DNA of 7,336 nt from an uncultured Lachnospiraceae bacterium (GTDB lineage Bacteria > Bacillota_A > Clostridia > Lachnospirales > Lachnospiraceae): positions 1 to 7,336 of the forward strand of contig CADBQK010000183.1 of NCBI GenBank assembly GCA_902796775.1. Direction: 5' to 3'. How positions within the stretch are numbered: position 1 is the first letter of the stretch; each line of letters begins with the position of its first letter. The position numbers and the translations under genes were made by a program. The notes under the pieces were generated by a model, which was not told the DNA's origin, did no database searches, and saw only the letters and a list, made by a program, of their open reading frames with translations. Below are positions 1 through 6,719 of the stretch, in pieces.

Positions 1-60
1 TCCGTTGTCGGTGTTCATGGCCCTCTGAATCTCACCACCATCATTGTGGATGATGAGTGA
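1..60 (+). CDS. 3' end of a LUD-domain (LutC-like) lactate utilization protein, partial
   Basis: Frame 1 is open from the window edge to a TGA at 58-60 and reads SVVGVHGPLNLTTIIVDDE. The GVHGP motif followed by a short hydrophobic strand is the usual C-terminus of LUD (formerly DUF162) proteins such as LutC. LutC is one of the three subunits of the LutABC L-lactate-oxidising iron-sulfur complex in the cytoplasm. The next gene is a LutB-LutA fusion starting 32 nt later, as expected for a lut operon. Only 19 residues are visible, so the assignment depends on the motif plus the neighbour. A different LUD paralogue in the same operon would look the same. Confidence 0.7.
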   Translation, partial: SVVGVHGPLNLTTIIVDDE

Positions 61-75
61 TCGGACCCTGGAAGG

Positions 76-83
76 AAGGAGGT
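76..83 (+). promoter_or_regulatory. Strong ribosome binding site for the lutB-lutA fusion
   Basis: AAGGAGGT is a perfect match to the 16S anti-Shine-Dalgarno sequence and lies 9 nt before the ATG at 93. It decides the start: an in-frame GTG at 57 would place this site inside the coding sequence and overlap the upstream stop codon. Confidence 0.85.
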
Positions 84-92
84 AATAATATA

Positions 93-2273
93 ATGGCTAC
101 TCAGGAAGAATTCAAGAAAGCGAATGATAAGCTGAATCAGGAAATTAAGACTGCTCTTGCCAATATGGTCCTCAACAGGACACTGGGCAAGATGTGCTCC
201 GATTATCCTGCAAAGAGAGAAAAGTCTCTCGTAGGCGTTGATTGGGAAGCAAACAAAGAGAAGCTGATCGAGGCTAAGGATTATGCATGTGCTCATGTTG
301 ATGAGCTGATCGACCTGTTTATCGAGAATGCAACCAAGAGAGGCGCAAAAGTATTCCGTGCAAGGTCCAACCAGGAGGCTATGGATTTCATCCTCAAGTT
401 TGCTCAGGATCATGACGCAAAACTGATCGTTAAATCCAAGTCCATGGCATCTGAAGAGATCCATATGAACGAAGTTCTGGAAGAGCACGGCATCGATGTA
501 TTTGGTGCTGACCTGGGTGACTTCATCCTTCAGCTCGACCACAACACCCCGATGCACCTGGTTCTTCCCGCTCTGTACCTTAACAAGGAGCAGGTTGGTG
601 ACCTCTTCGAGGATTTCCAGCAGCATCCTGTTGTTCATACCATTGAAGAAGAGACCAACGAAGTTCGTCTCATCATGCGTGACAAGTTCATCAAGTGCGA
701 CATCGGTTTCTCCGGATGTAACTGCGCTATCGCTGAGACCGGTACTGTATGTACAATGACAAACGAAGGTAATGGCCGTATGGTCGCAACCCTTCCTCCT
801 GTACATCTGTATCTGTTCGGTATTGAGAAACTCGTCAAGAGGTTCAGAGATGCTGAGTATGTCTTCCGCGCACTGCCTCGTAATGGTACGGGCCAGAAGA
901 TCACTGCTTATCTGTCCATGTACACCGGCACCAACGAAGTCGTTATCAACAAAGAGACTGATGAGAAAGCAAATAAAGAGTTCCAGATCGTTATGATGGA
1001 TACTCCTGAGCGTCGTGCAATCGCAAATGATCCTGATTTCCATCAGGTATGGCGCTGCATCCGCTGCGCATCCTGCCAGGATATGTGCCCTGCATTCGCT
1101 CTGGTCGGCGGTCATGCATTCGGTTCCCGTGTATACGGCGGCGGTATCGGCGTTATGCTGACCCAGTTCCTCATTGATCCTGTACGTGCAGACGCTATCC
1201 AGAACATCTGTCTGCAGTGCGGCCGCTGCAAGACCACCTGTGCAGTAGATATGCCGATCCCCGAGATGATCATGAAGCTTCGTAAGAGGAAGGAAGAGGC
1301 TAATCCGAGCGCAACCAAGAAGTTCGCTCTGGAGACTGTCAACAACAGAAAGCTTTTCCACTCCATGCTGAGAATCGCTTCTGTCGCTCAGGGTCCGTTC
1401 ACCAAGGGCCAGCCGATGATCCGTCATCTGCCTATGTTCCTGGCCGGCATGACCAATGGCAGGAGCCTTCCTGCAGTTGCTCAGGTTCCGTTCAGAGACA
1501 TCTTCCCGACCATCGAGCAGAAGGTCGATGCTCCGAAGGGCAAGATCGCTCTGTACGCAGGCTGCCTGCTTGACTTTGTATATCCTGATATCGCACGCGA
1601 TGTCATCCTTGACCTGAACTCTATCGGCTACACCGTAGACTTCCCGATGGATCAGGGATGCTGCGGCAGCCCTGCTGTTACGCTTGCTGACGATGTCAGT
1701 GCTCTGGGCGCTGTACAGAACAATATCGAGGCAATGCATGCTGAAGATTATGATTACATTGTATCTGCATGCCCGTCCTGTACAGAAGAGCTTCATAAGT
1801 ATCCTGAGTTCTTCGAAGAGGGATCTGAGGATTACAAGAAGGCTAAAGAAGTTGCAGACAAGACCTTCGACTTCTGCAAACTGTTCACCATGCTCGGCGG
1901 CGTAGCTGACGCAGGCGATGACAAGCCGATGAAGGTTACCTATCATACCTCCTGCCACCTTAACAGGGCAAATGGTATCTTTGATGAGCCGAGAGAGCTG
2001 CTCAAGCATACTAAGGGCGTAGAGTTCGTTGAGATGTTCGAGACCGATCAGTGCTGCGGTTTCGGTGGCGCTTACTGCATCCAGTATCCTGAGGTTTCCC
2101 AGAAGATCCTGGAGAAGAAGATTAAGTACATCGAAGAGACTGGCGCTGACACTGTAGCAGTTGACTGTCCGGGATGCTTAATGCAGATCAAGGGTGGTCT
2201 TGATGCAGCTGGTTCCGAAATCAAGACTAAGCATACAGCAAGCATTATTGCTGAGAAGAGAGGACTTGTCTGA
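93..2273 (+). CDS. LutB-LutA-like fusion: LUD domain, 2x[4Fe-4S] ferredoxin motif, two CCG domains
   Basis: This 726-residue cytoplasmic iron-sulfur protein probably oxidises L-lactate (or a related 2-hydroxyacid) to pyruvate together with the LutC-like protein upstream. The LUD domain covers roughly residues 60-295, with a GFSGCNCAIAETG segment at 205-217. Two ferredoxin motifs follow: C322-x2-C325-x2-C328-x3-C332-P and C373-x2-C376-x2-C379-x3-C383. The rest holds two complete CCG (LutA/GlpC/HdrB-type) domains: C491, C523-C524-G, C560-x2-C563, and C621, C654-C655-G, C692-x2-C695. In Bacillus subtilis LutB (LUD plus Fe-S) and LutA (CCG pair) are separate; here they are one chain in the order B-A. 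No signal peptide or membrane segment is seen. Codon use is strongly biased, suggesting high expression. The substrate is inferred: glycolate- or heterodisulfide-linked CCG proteins share the parts, but the LUD domain favours the Lut family. Confidence 0.88.
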   Translation: MATQEEFKKANDKLNQEIKTALANMVLNRTLGKMCSDYPAKREKSLVGVDWEANKEKLIEAKDYACAHVDELIDLFIENATKRGAKVFRARSNQEAMDFILKFAQDHDAKLIVKSKSMASEEIHMNEVLEEHGIDVFGADLGDFILQLDHNTPMHLVLPALYLNKEQVGDLFEDFQQHPVVHTIEEETNEVRLIMRDKFIKCDIGFSGCNCAIAETGTVCTMTNEGNGRMVATLPPVHLYLFGIEKLVKRFRDAEYVFRALPRNGTGQKITAYLSMYTGTNEVVINKETDEKANKEFQIVMMDTPERRAIANDPDFHQVWRCIRCASCQDMCPAFALVGGHAFGSRVYGGGIGVMLTQFLIDPVRADAIQNICLQCGRCKTTCAVDMPIPEMIMKLRKRKEEANPSATKKFALETVNNRKLFHSMLRIASVAQGPFTKGQPMIRHLPMFLAGMTNGRSLPAVAQVPFRDIFPTIEQKVDAPKGKIALYAGCLLDFVYPDIARDVILDLNSIGYTVDFPMDQGCCGSPAVTLADDVSALGAVQNNIEAMHAEDYDYIVSACPSCTEELHKYPEFFEEGSEDYKKAKEVADKTFDFCKLFTMLGGVADAGDDKPMKVTYHTSCHLNRANGIFDEPRELLKHTKGVEFVEMFETDQCCGFGGAYCIQYPEVSQKILEKKIKYIEETGADTVAVDCPGCLMQIKGGLDAAGSEIKTKHTASIIAEKRGLV

Positions 2274-2297
2274 TAATAGGGTGACTGGAGACCTATC

Positions 2298-3335
2298 ATG
2301 TCTGAACAGAATCTTTTTTCTAAAGTTCAGCAGCAGGACAATATCTATTCATCCGATATCTCGGAGTTCGAAAGCCTGCTAGATGAAGAGATCGAGCAGG
2401 TAAAAGCAGACATACAGCGAATTGCATCGCACTCACTTTCAGGCACGCAGGTAGGGGCGGTACTGGAGGATGCGCTTGGCACATCCGGCAAATTGATACG
2501 CCCCCGTCTGCTGCTGTTATGCGGGACGTTCGGACCGCTGTTTGAAGTTAAGAGGGATCGCCTGTGTATGCTGGCGGCAATGGTAGAGCTGACGCACCTT
2601 GCATCGCTGATCCACGATGATATCGTGGATGACGCGCCTTACAGGCGCGGGGATCGTTCAGTCCAGAGCCGGTACGGAAAAGACGCAGCTGTGTATGCCG
2701 GCGATTTCCTCATTTCAAGGATCACTTATCATTTAGCAAATGAAAAGCTCTTTGAGCCGAGTGCGATTATTTCTAAAACAATTGAGCTGATGTGTGAGGG
2801 CGAGATAGGGCAGGCCCTGTGCCGTTATCGAGAAGATGTGACAACCGATGATTATCTCTGGAATATCAGTGGTAAAACAACGGCATTATTTAAAACGGCC
2901 TGCCGTATCGGCGCCATGGAAACCGGATGTTCAAAAGAGACGATCAGACTTTTGGCCGACTTTGGAGAATGTCTGGGTACAATGTTCCAGCTTAGGGATG
3001 ATCTTCTGGATTTTACTTCTGATAAGGAGGAGATCGGTAAGGAGACTCATAAGGATTTCCGTGATGGTATCTACACGATGCCGGTGCTTCTGGCACTGAA
3101 GACTGCTGAGGGCAAAGAGAGCATTCTTCCTCTGGTCAGGAAGAATGCCCGGCAAAGTCTGACCGAGGCAGAAATTGCACAGATGGAGGCTGCTGTTATC
3201 CGCTGCGGCGGTGTGGAGGCAACCTGCAGGGAGATCCACAGGATGAATCAACGATGTTCGATGATCCTGAATAAGATGGACAGTTCACCGGCTGTATATC
3301 TGCTGCGAAGTCTTTTGAAACTTTTGGATTGTTAG
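2298..3335 (+). CDS. Long-chain trans-polyprenyl diphosphate synthase (menaquinone side chain)
   Basis: This 345-residue, all-helical soluble enzyme of the IspB/HepT family adds isopentenyl diphosphate units to an allylic primer to make the menaquinone tail. The substrate motif G64-K65-x2-R68-P69-R70 is present. The first aspartate-rich motif is H106-D107-D108-x2-D111-D112 followed by APYRRG, and the second is R233-D234-D235-L-L-D238. The residue five positions before D107 is Ala102, small, as in long-chain synthases, so a C35-C50 product is more likely than farnesyl or geranylgeranyl diphosphate; exact length cannot be read. The start has GGAG at 2287-2290, 7 nt before the ATG. It lies 24 nt after the fusion gene and 3 nt before menA, which points to menaquinone as its use. 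Codon choice is more relaxed than in its upstream neighbour. Confidence 0.88.
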   Translation: MSEQNLFSKVQQQDNIYSSDISEFESLLDEEIEQVKADIQRIASHSLSGTQVGAVLEDALGTSGKLIRPRLLLLCGTFGPLFEVKRDRLCMLAAMVELTHLASLIHDDIVDDAPYRRGDRSVQSRYGKDAAVYAGDFLISRITYHLANEKLFEPSAIISKTIELMCEGEIGQALCRYREDVTTDDYLWNISGKTTALFKTACRIGAMETGCSKETIRLLADFGECLGTMFQLRDDLLDFTSDKEEIGKETHKDFRDGIYTMPVLLALKTAEGKESILPLVRKNARQSLTEAEIAQMEAAVIRCGGVEATCREIHRMNQRCSMILNKMDSSPAVYLLRSLLKLLDC

Positions 3336-3338
3336 TTT

Positions 3339-4271
3339 ATGATTAGATATAACAGGCTGACCCCGCGTCTTGCGCTGCGTTTAGCTGCACCTCATACATG
3401 GGCGGCGGCGATTTGTCCGTCCGTTTTCGGAGTAGTGTACTGCATCGTCAGGGGATATCCGTTAAATATCATCCAGGGTGTGATGCTGATAGCTGCCTGC
3501 ATTTTGATGCAGTCATCTGTCAACACTTTGAATGATTATGTGGATTACATACATGGTGCAGATTCTGCGGAAGATAATGTAGAGGTAAGCGATGCCGTAC
3601 TTGTATATGAAAATATCAATCCACGGCATGCTTTGGGCCTGGGGACTGCTTATCTGATTATCGGTGCTGCTTTGGGTATACTTGCCTGTAACGGCAACTG
3701 GCAGGTGCCTGCGGCAGTCGGTCTCATCGGTGCACTAGCTGTAATCTTTTATTCAGCTGGTCCGATCCCGGTGTCATCACTGCCTTTGGGTGAAGCTGTA
3801 TCCGGCATCGTCATGGGAGCTTTGATTCCTCTTGGCGTTGCGGGTGCATCTGATGGCCGTCTGCATCCGGATATTTTGATCTGGTCTTTGCCTATGGTCA
3901 TCAGCATCGCTCTGATCATGATGAGCAACAATGGAAGTGACATTGAGAAGGACTTGAAATCCGGCCGTGATACATTGCCGTCCCGTCTGGGACGTGAGCG
4001 TACGTGTGCCTTATACCACTTTATGGTAATCCTGTGGATCGCAATGCTTTGCATACTGCCTGTTTTCCTGGCAGGCCTGCCGGGGCTGCTGAGCTGTATC
4101 CTGGTTTTTGTCTTTGGGCGCAGCAAGTTTATGTACCTGCTTAAATGCCGTCTGGAGCCGATAGACAGGATCCGGTTGATGAAAACAGTAACTGCGGCAA
4201 ATCTAACCGGAAACGGAGCTTATATACTTGCTCTTGTTTTCGTGGCATGTTTCGGGAGGCTGGCTGGATAG
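3339..4271 (+). CDS. menA: 1,4-dihydroxy-2-naphthoate polyprenyltransferase (UbiA family)
   Basis: This 310-residue integral membrane protein attaches the polyprenyl tail to 1,4-dihydroxy-2-naphthoate, giving demethylmenaquinone. Both UbiA-family aspartate motifs are visible: N65-D66-Y-V-D69-x5-D75, and N198-G-S-D201-I-E-K-D205 followed by KSGRDTLPSRLG, a pattern close to that of MenA. About eight or nine hydrophobic segments can be picked out, for example near residues 21-37, 44-61, 101-117, 124-140, 151-169, 178-196, 226-260 and 286-306. Length is normal for MenA (about 290-310). It starts 3 nt after the prenyl synthase stop without a good ribosome binding site, so translation is probably coupled. 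A prenyltransferase for another quinone head group is possible, but the adjacent MenG-like methyltransferase supports menaquinone. Confidence 0.87.
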   Translation: MIRYNRLTPRLALRLAAPHTWAAAICPSVFGVVYCIVRGYPLNIIQGVMLIAACILMQSSVNTLNDYVDYIHGADSAEDNVEVSDAVLVYENINPRHALGLGTAYLIIGAALGILACNGNWQVPAAVGLIGALAVIFYSAGPIPVSSLPLGEAVSGIVMGALIPLGVAGASDGRLHPDILIWSLPMVISIALIMMSNNGSDIEKDLKSGRDTLPSRLGRERTCALYHFMVILWIAMLCILPVFLAGLPGLLSCILVFVFGRSKFMYLLKCRLEPIDRIRLMKTVTAANLTGNGAYILALVFVACFGRLAG

Positions 4272-4274
4272 TTT

Positions 4275-4979
4275 ATGCAGAGCAAAAGCAAATCGGAGTA
4301 TGTACATCAGGTTTTTGAAAGTGTTTCTTCCGGATATGATCGCGCAAACAGGCGCATCAGTCTGGGTTTGCAGGGACGCTGGAAGGATATGCTGATTGCA
4401 CGTACTGCGCAGTATCTTCCTTACAGGGGCAGCTTGCTGGATCTATGCTGCGGTACAGGTGATATCGCCATCGCCGCTGCTAAAAGAAGGCCGGATGTAT
4501 CCTGTATGGGTGCGGATTTTTCAGATTCGATGCTGTCGATTGCCAGGAAAAAAGGCAAAGGTCTGAAAAATGTGCAGTGGGAGAAAGCAGATGCCATGAG
4601 CCTTCCATGGGACGATGGGAAGTTTGATGCTGCTTGTATCTCCTTCGGATTGCGAAACACATCGGATTACCGTCAGGTAGTTTCCGAGATGGCCAGGGTA
4701 GTGAAAAAAGACGGGTTTATATACTGCCTTGATTCATTTGTCCCGGAGAACATCTTTGTACTGCCATTTTATAAGTTCTATTTCCGTTTTGTCATGCCCT
4801 TGCTTGGCGGCGGGATTAGACATAACAGGGAGTATCGCTGGCTGTACAGATCAACACAGCACTTTCTGAAGGCTAGTGAACTGGAAGAGCTCTTTCAGGA
4901 AGCGGGTCTTACGGATGTCGGCAGACAGAGCAGGATGTTTGGTGCCTGCTGTCTGGTGTGGGGTTCTAAACAGCAGTAA
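4275..4979 (+). CDS. menG: Demethylmenaquinone methyltransferase (UbiE/MenG family)
   Basis: This 234-residue class I SAM-dependent methyltransferase methylates demethylmenaquinone, the last step of menaquinone synthesis. The SAM-binding motif is D56-L-C-C-G-T-G-D63, with the acidic residue D81 ending the second strand (GADFSDSM). A KADAMSLPW segment covers the third motif at about 104-112. The UbiE/MenG signature SFGLRN (123-128), with DYRQVVSEMARVVKKDG after it, identifies the family. The C-terminal HNREYRWLYRST region resembles the family's YRYL-x-S stretch. It follows menA through the same TAG-TTT-ATG junction found at the start of menA and lacks an obvious ribosome binding site, so reinitiation after menA is likely. 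The symbol ubiE would fit if the organism made ubiquinone, which an anaerobe of this type would not. Confidence 0.88.
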   Translation: MQSKSKSEYVHQVFESVSSGYDRANRRISLGLQGRWKDMLIARTAQYLPYRGSLLDLCCGTGDIAIAAAKRRPDVSCMGADFSDSMLSIARKKGKGLKNVQWEKADAMSLPWDDGKFDAACISFGLRNTSDYRQVVSEMARVVKKDGFIYCLDSFVPENIFVLPFYKFYFRFVMPLLGGGIRHNREYRWLYRSTQHFLKASELEELFQEAGLTDVGRQSRMFGACCLVWGSKQQ

Positions 4980-5011
4980 TTCCTGGAGCTACTGATTAAA
5001 ACAAATATACT

Positions 5012-5017
5012 AGGAGG
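5012..5017 (+). promoter_or_regulatory. Strong ribosome binding site for fixC
   Basis: AGGAGG lies 7 nt before the fixC ATG at 5025, within a 45-nt AT-rich gap after menG. It contrasts with the weak or absent sites before menA and menG and suggests that fixCX is translated independently and at a higher rate. Confidence 0.8.
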
Positions 5018-5024
5018 AAATATT

Positions 5025-6314
5025 ATGAGCGAATATAATGCCATAGTCGTAGGCGGCGGTCTTGCAGGCCTTTCAGCAGCAATCGTTATGGCTAAGGCTG
5101 GTCTTGAAGTAATGGTCGTTGAGCGTGGTGATGACTGCGGTGATAAGAACGTTACCGGCGGCCGTCTTTATGGCCACAGCCTTGAAAAAATTATCCCTGG
5201 CTTTGCTGAGGAAGCTCCGATCGAGAGAAAGGTTGTCAAAGAGAAGATTTCCCTTCTGACAGAGGGCGGCGCTCTGGATATCGGCTTTGCAAATGAAAAA
5301 CTCAGCGCAAAACCTGAGAACGCTTCTTATACTGTCCTTCGTGCTAAGTTCGATGCATGGCTTGCAGAGAAGGCTGAGGAAGCCGGTGTTGAGCTTATCT
5401 CCGGTATCCGTGTTGATGAGTGTATGGTAGAGGATGGCAAGGTTGTCGGTATCAGAGCCGGCGAAGACGAGATCACCGCTGATGTCGTTATCCTTGCTGA
5501 TGGTGTAAACTCTCTGCTCGCTCAGAAGCTTGGCATGAAGAAAGAGCTTGAGCCTGCACAGGTTGCTGTAGGCGCAAAAGAGGTCATCAAGCTTAGCGAA
5601 GAGATCATCAATGAGCGTTACGGCGTTAAGAGCGGTGAGGGTGTTGCATGGATGTCTGCTGGTGATCCCACACTCGGCGGCTTTGGCGGCGGTTTCTTCT
5701 ACACCAACAAAGATTCCATCTCCCTTGGTATCTGCGCTACACTGAGTGATATCGGTCATTCGGATGTTTCCGTACCGAAGATGCTTGACAGATTTGCAAA
5801 TCATCCTGCAATTGCTCCTTATCTTGAGGGCGGCGAGATCATCGAGTACTCTGGCCATCTGGTTCCTGAAGAAGGTATTCATATGGTTCCTGAGCTTTAT
5901 GGTGATGGCGTTCTGGTTACCGGTGATGCTGCAGGCTTCTGCATCAACCTTGGCTTCACAGTACGTGGTATGGACTTCGCTATCGAGTCCGGACGTCTTG
6001 CAGCTGAGACTGTAATCAGGGCTAAGAATGCAGGCAACTTCAGCAAGGCAGCTCTGTCTTATTACAAGCAGCTGATCGACAACAGCTTTATCGGCCGTGA
6101 CCTCGACCAGGCTAAGGGCTTCCCGACCCTGCTTACCAAACGTGGTATCTTCGAGAACCTTCCTGCACTGGCTGATGACATCGCTTCGAAGCTGTTCACA
6201 GTTGATGGTACGCCGAACAATGGTATTGCAATGTACATTGTTAACGCTATTGCAGAGCAGACCAGCGCTACAGACCTTGTTAACGGGATAAGTGAAGTAT
6301 TGGAGGCGTTCTAA
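5025..6314 (+). CDS. fixC: FixC: ETF:quinone-oxidoreductase-like FAD flavoprotein
   Basis: This 429-residue flavoprotein of the FixC/ETF-QO family takes part in electron transfer between an electron-transferring flavoprotein (FixAB) and quinone or ferredoxin. The N-terminal FAD-binding Rossmann motif is I-V-V-G10-G11-G12-L-A-G15, with the ribose-contacting acid at E33 (VVERG). The second FAD motif is VTG300-D301-A-A-G followed by NLGFTVRGMDFA, typical of this family. Length matches FixC (about 430), which lacks the C-terminal Fe-S part of ETF-QO because that is supplied by FixX. The next gene is fixX, 1 nt beyond the stop. FixA and FixB are not found on either side here, so the ETF partner must be encoded elsewhere or differ. 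Hydrophobic loops may anchor it to the membrane, but no transmembrane helix is seen. Codon use is highly biased, like the lutB-lutA fusion and unlike the men genes. Confidence 0.9.
   Translation: MSEYNAIVVGGGLAGLSAAIVMAKAGLEVMVVERGDDCGDKNVTGGRLYGHSLEKIIPGFAEEAPIERKVVKEKISLLTEGGALDIGFANEKLSAKPENASYTVLRAKFDAWLAEKAEEAGVELISGIRVDECMVEDGKVVGIRAGEDEITADVVILADGVNSLLAQKLGMKKELEPAQVAVGAKEVIKLSEEIINERYGVKSGEGVAWMSAGDPTLGGFGGGFFYTNKDSISLGICATLSDIGHSDVSVPKMLDRFANHPAIAPYLEGGEIIEYSGHLVPEEGIHMVPELYGDGVLVTGDAAGFCINLGFTVRGMDFAIESGRLAAETVIRAKNAGNFSKAALSYYKQLIDNSFIGRDLDQAKGFPTLLTKRGIFENLPALADDIASKLFTVDGTPNNGIAMYIVNAIAEQTSATDLVNGISEVLEAF
6302..6306 (+). promoter_or_regulatory. Ribosome binding site for fixX inside the end of fixC
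   Basis: GGAGG in the last codons of fixC is 9 nt before the ATG at 6316. It supports that start rather than an in-frame GTG at 6292, which lies upstream of the site. Confidence 0.75.
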
Positions 6315-6315
6315 G

Positions 6316-6600
6316 ATGAAAAAGATGACTGTTGAAGATAAGCTTGCATTAGATTTATATCATACTGATGAAGAGAATTCTCATATTGATGTCGACAAGG
6401 AGTGCACAGATGAGGCTGAGATCATGAAGCTCGTCCTGGCATGCCCTGCTGAGTGCTACAAGCTGATCGATGGCCAGTTCTCCTTCAGCCACCTTCCTTG
6501 CCTTGAGTGCGGTACCTGCAGAGTTCTCTGCCATGATACCATCGTAAAAGGCTGGAACTATCCTATGGGAACCAAGGGCGTATTCTTCCGCCAGGGCTAA
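6316..6600 (+). CDS. fixX: FixX ferredoxin-like protein
   Basis: This 94-residue iron-sulfur protein is the partner of FixC, equivalent to the C-terminal ferredoxin domain of ETF:quinone oxidoreductase. The family signature is clear: CPAECYKL with C43 and C47, then C62-L-E-C65-G-T-C68-R-V-L-C72, and the conserved C-terminus YPMGTKGVFFRQG. One [4Fe-4S] cluster is certain from these residues; six cysteines are too few for two all-cysteine clusters. The N-terminus NSHI-x-VDK is also typical. It begins 1 nt after fixC and must be cotranslated with it. The start at 6316 is chosen because GGAGG sits 9 nt upstream; the internal ATG at 6325 is a possible alternative. It is the last gene before a strong terminator. 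Confidence 0.9.
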   Translation: MKKMTVEDKLALDLYHTDEENSHIDVDKECTDEAEIMKLVLACPAECYKLIDGQFSFSHLPCLECGTCRVLCHDTIVKGWNYPMGTKGVFFRQG

Positions 6601-6644
6601 TCCTGTATTCTTAGGATAATTTCCTTCTAAAAGAGGAAGGAGAT

Positions 6645-6659
6645 GGCAGCTTCGCTGCC
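6645..6659. other. Small GC-rich hairpin in the fixX 3' untranslated region
   Basis: GGCAGC and GCTGCC form a perfect 6-bp stem around a TTC loop. It lies 44 nt after the fixX stop and 18 nt before the terminator. It has no T-run after it, so it is not a terminator by itself. It could protect the transcript 3' end or be incidental. Confidence 0.4.
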
Positions 6660-6677
6660 TGATATAAAAAAAGAAAG

Positions 6678-6708
6678 AAGCCCCCATATGCCTGGCATAT
6701 GGGGGCTT
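6678..6708. terminator. Strong, probably bidirectional rho-independent terminator
   Basis: The arms 6678-6692 and 6694-6708 are exact reverse complements (AAGCCCCCATATGCC and its partner), giving about 14 bp of stem with a 3-nt loop. On the + strand the stem runs into TTTT at 6707-6710. On the - strand the A-rich tract at 6665-6677 becomes a T-rich tail. It therefore fits the ends of both the fixCX operon and the convergent gene ending at 6816. Confidence 0.9.
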
Positions 6709-6719
6709 TTCTGCATTGT

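Noticed and set aside
57..92. In-frame GTG at 57 as the start of the fusion protein
   Set aside because: It overlaps the upstream stop and has no ribosome binding site; a perfect AAGGAGGT precedes the ATG at 93.
15..2009. 664-codon open frame on the - strand opposite the LUD-CCG fusion gene
   Set aside because: It is the antisense shadow of a gene with strong codon bias. The translation shows no recognisable domain, whereas the + strand has intact iron-sulfur and CCG motifs.
5006..5011. TATACT as a -10 box for a fixC promoter
   Set aside because: No suitable -35 box lies 16-18 nt upstream, and transcription from it would start at or inside the ribosome binding site region, leaving almost no leader.
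5073..5882. 269-codon open frame on the - strand inside fixC
   Set aside because: The same shadow effect: fixC motifs are on the + strand and the antisense product has no family features.
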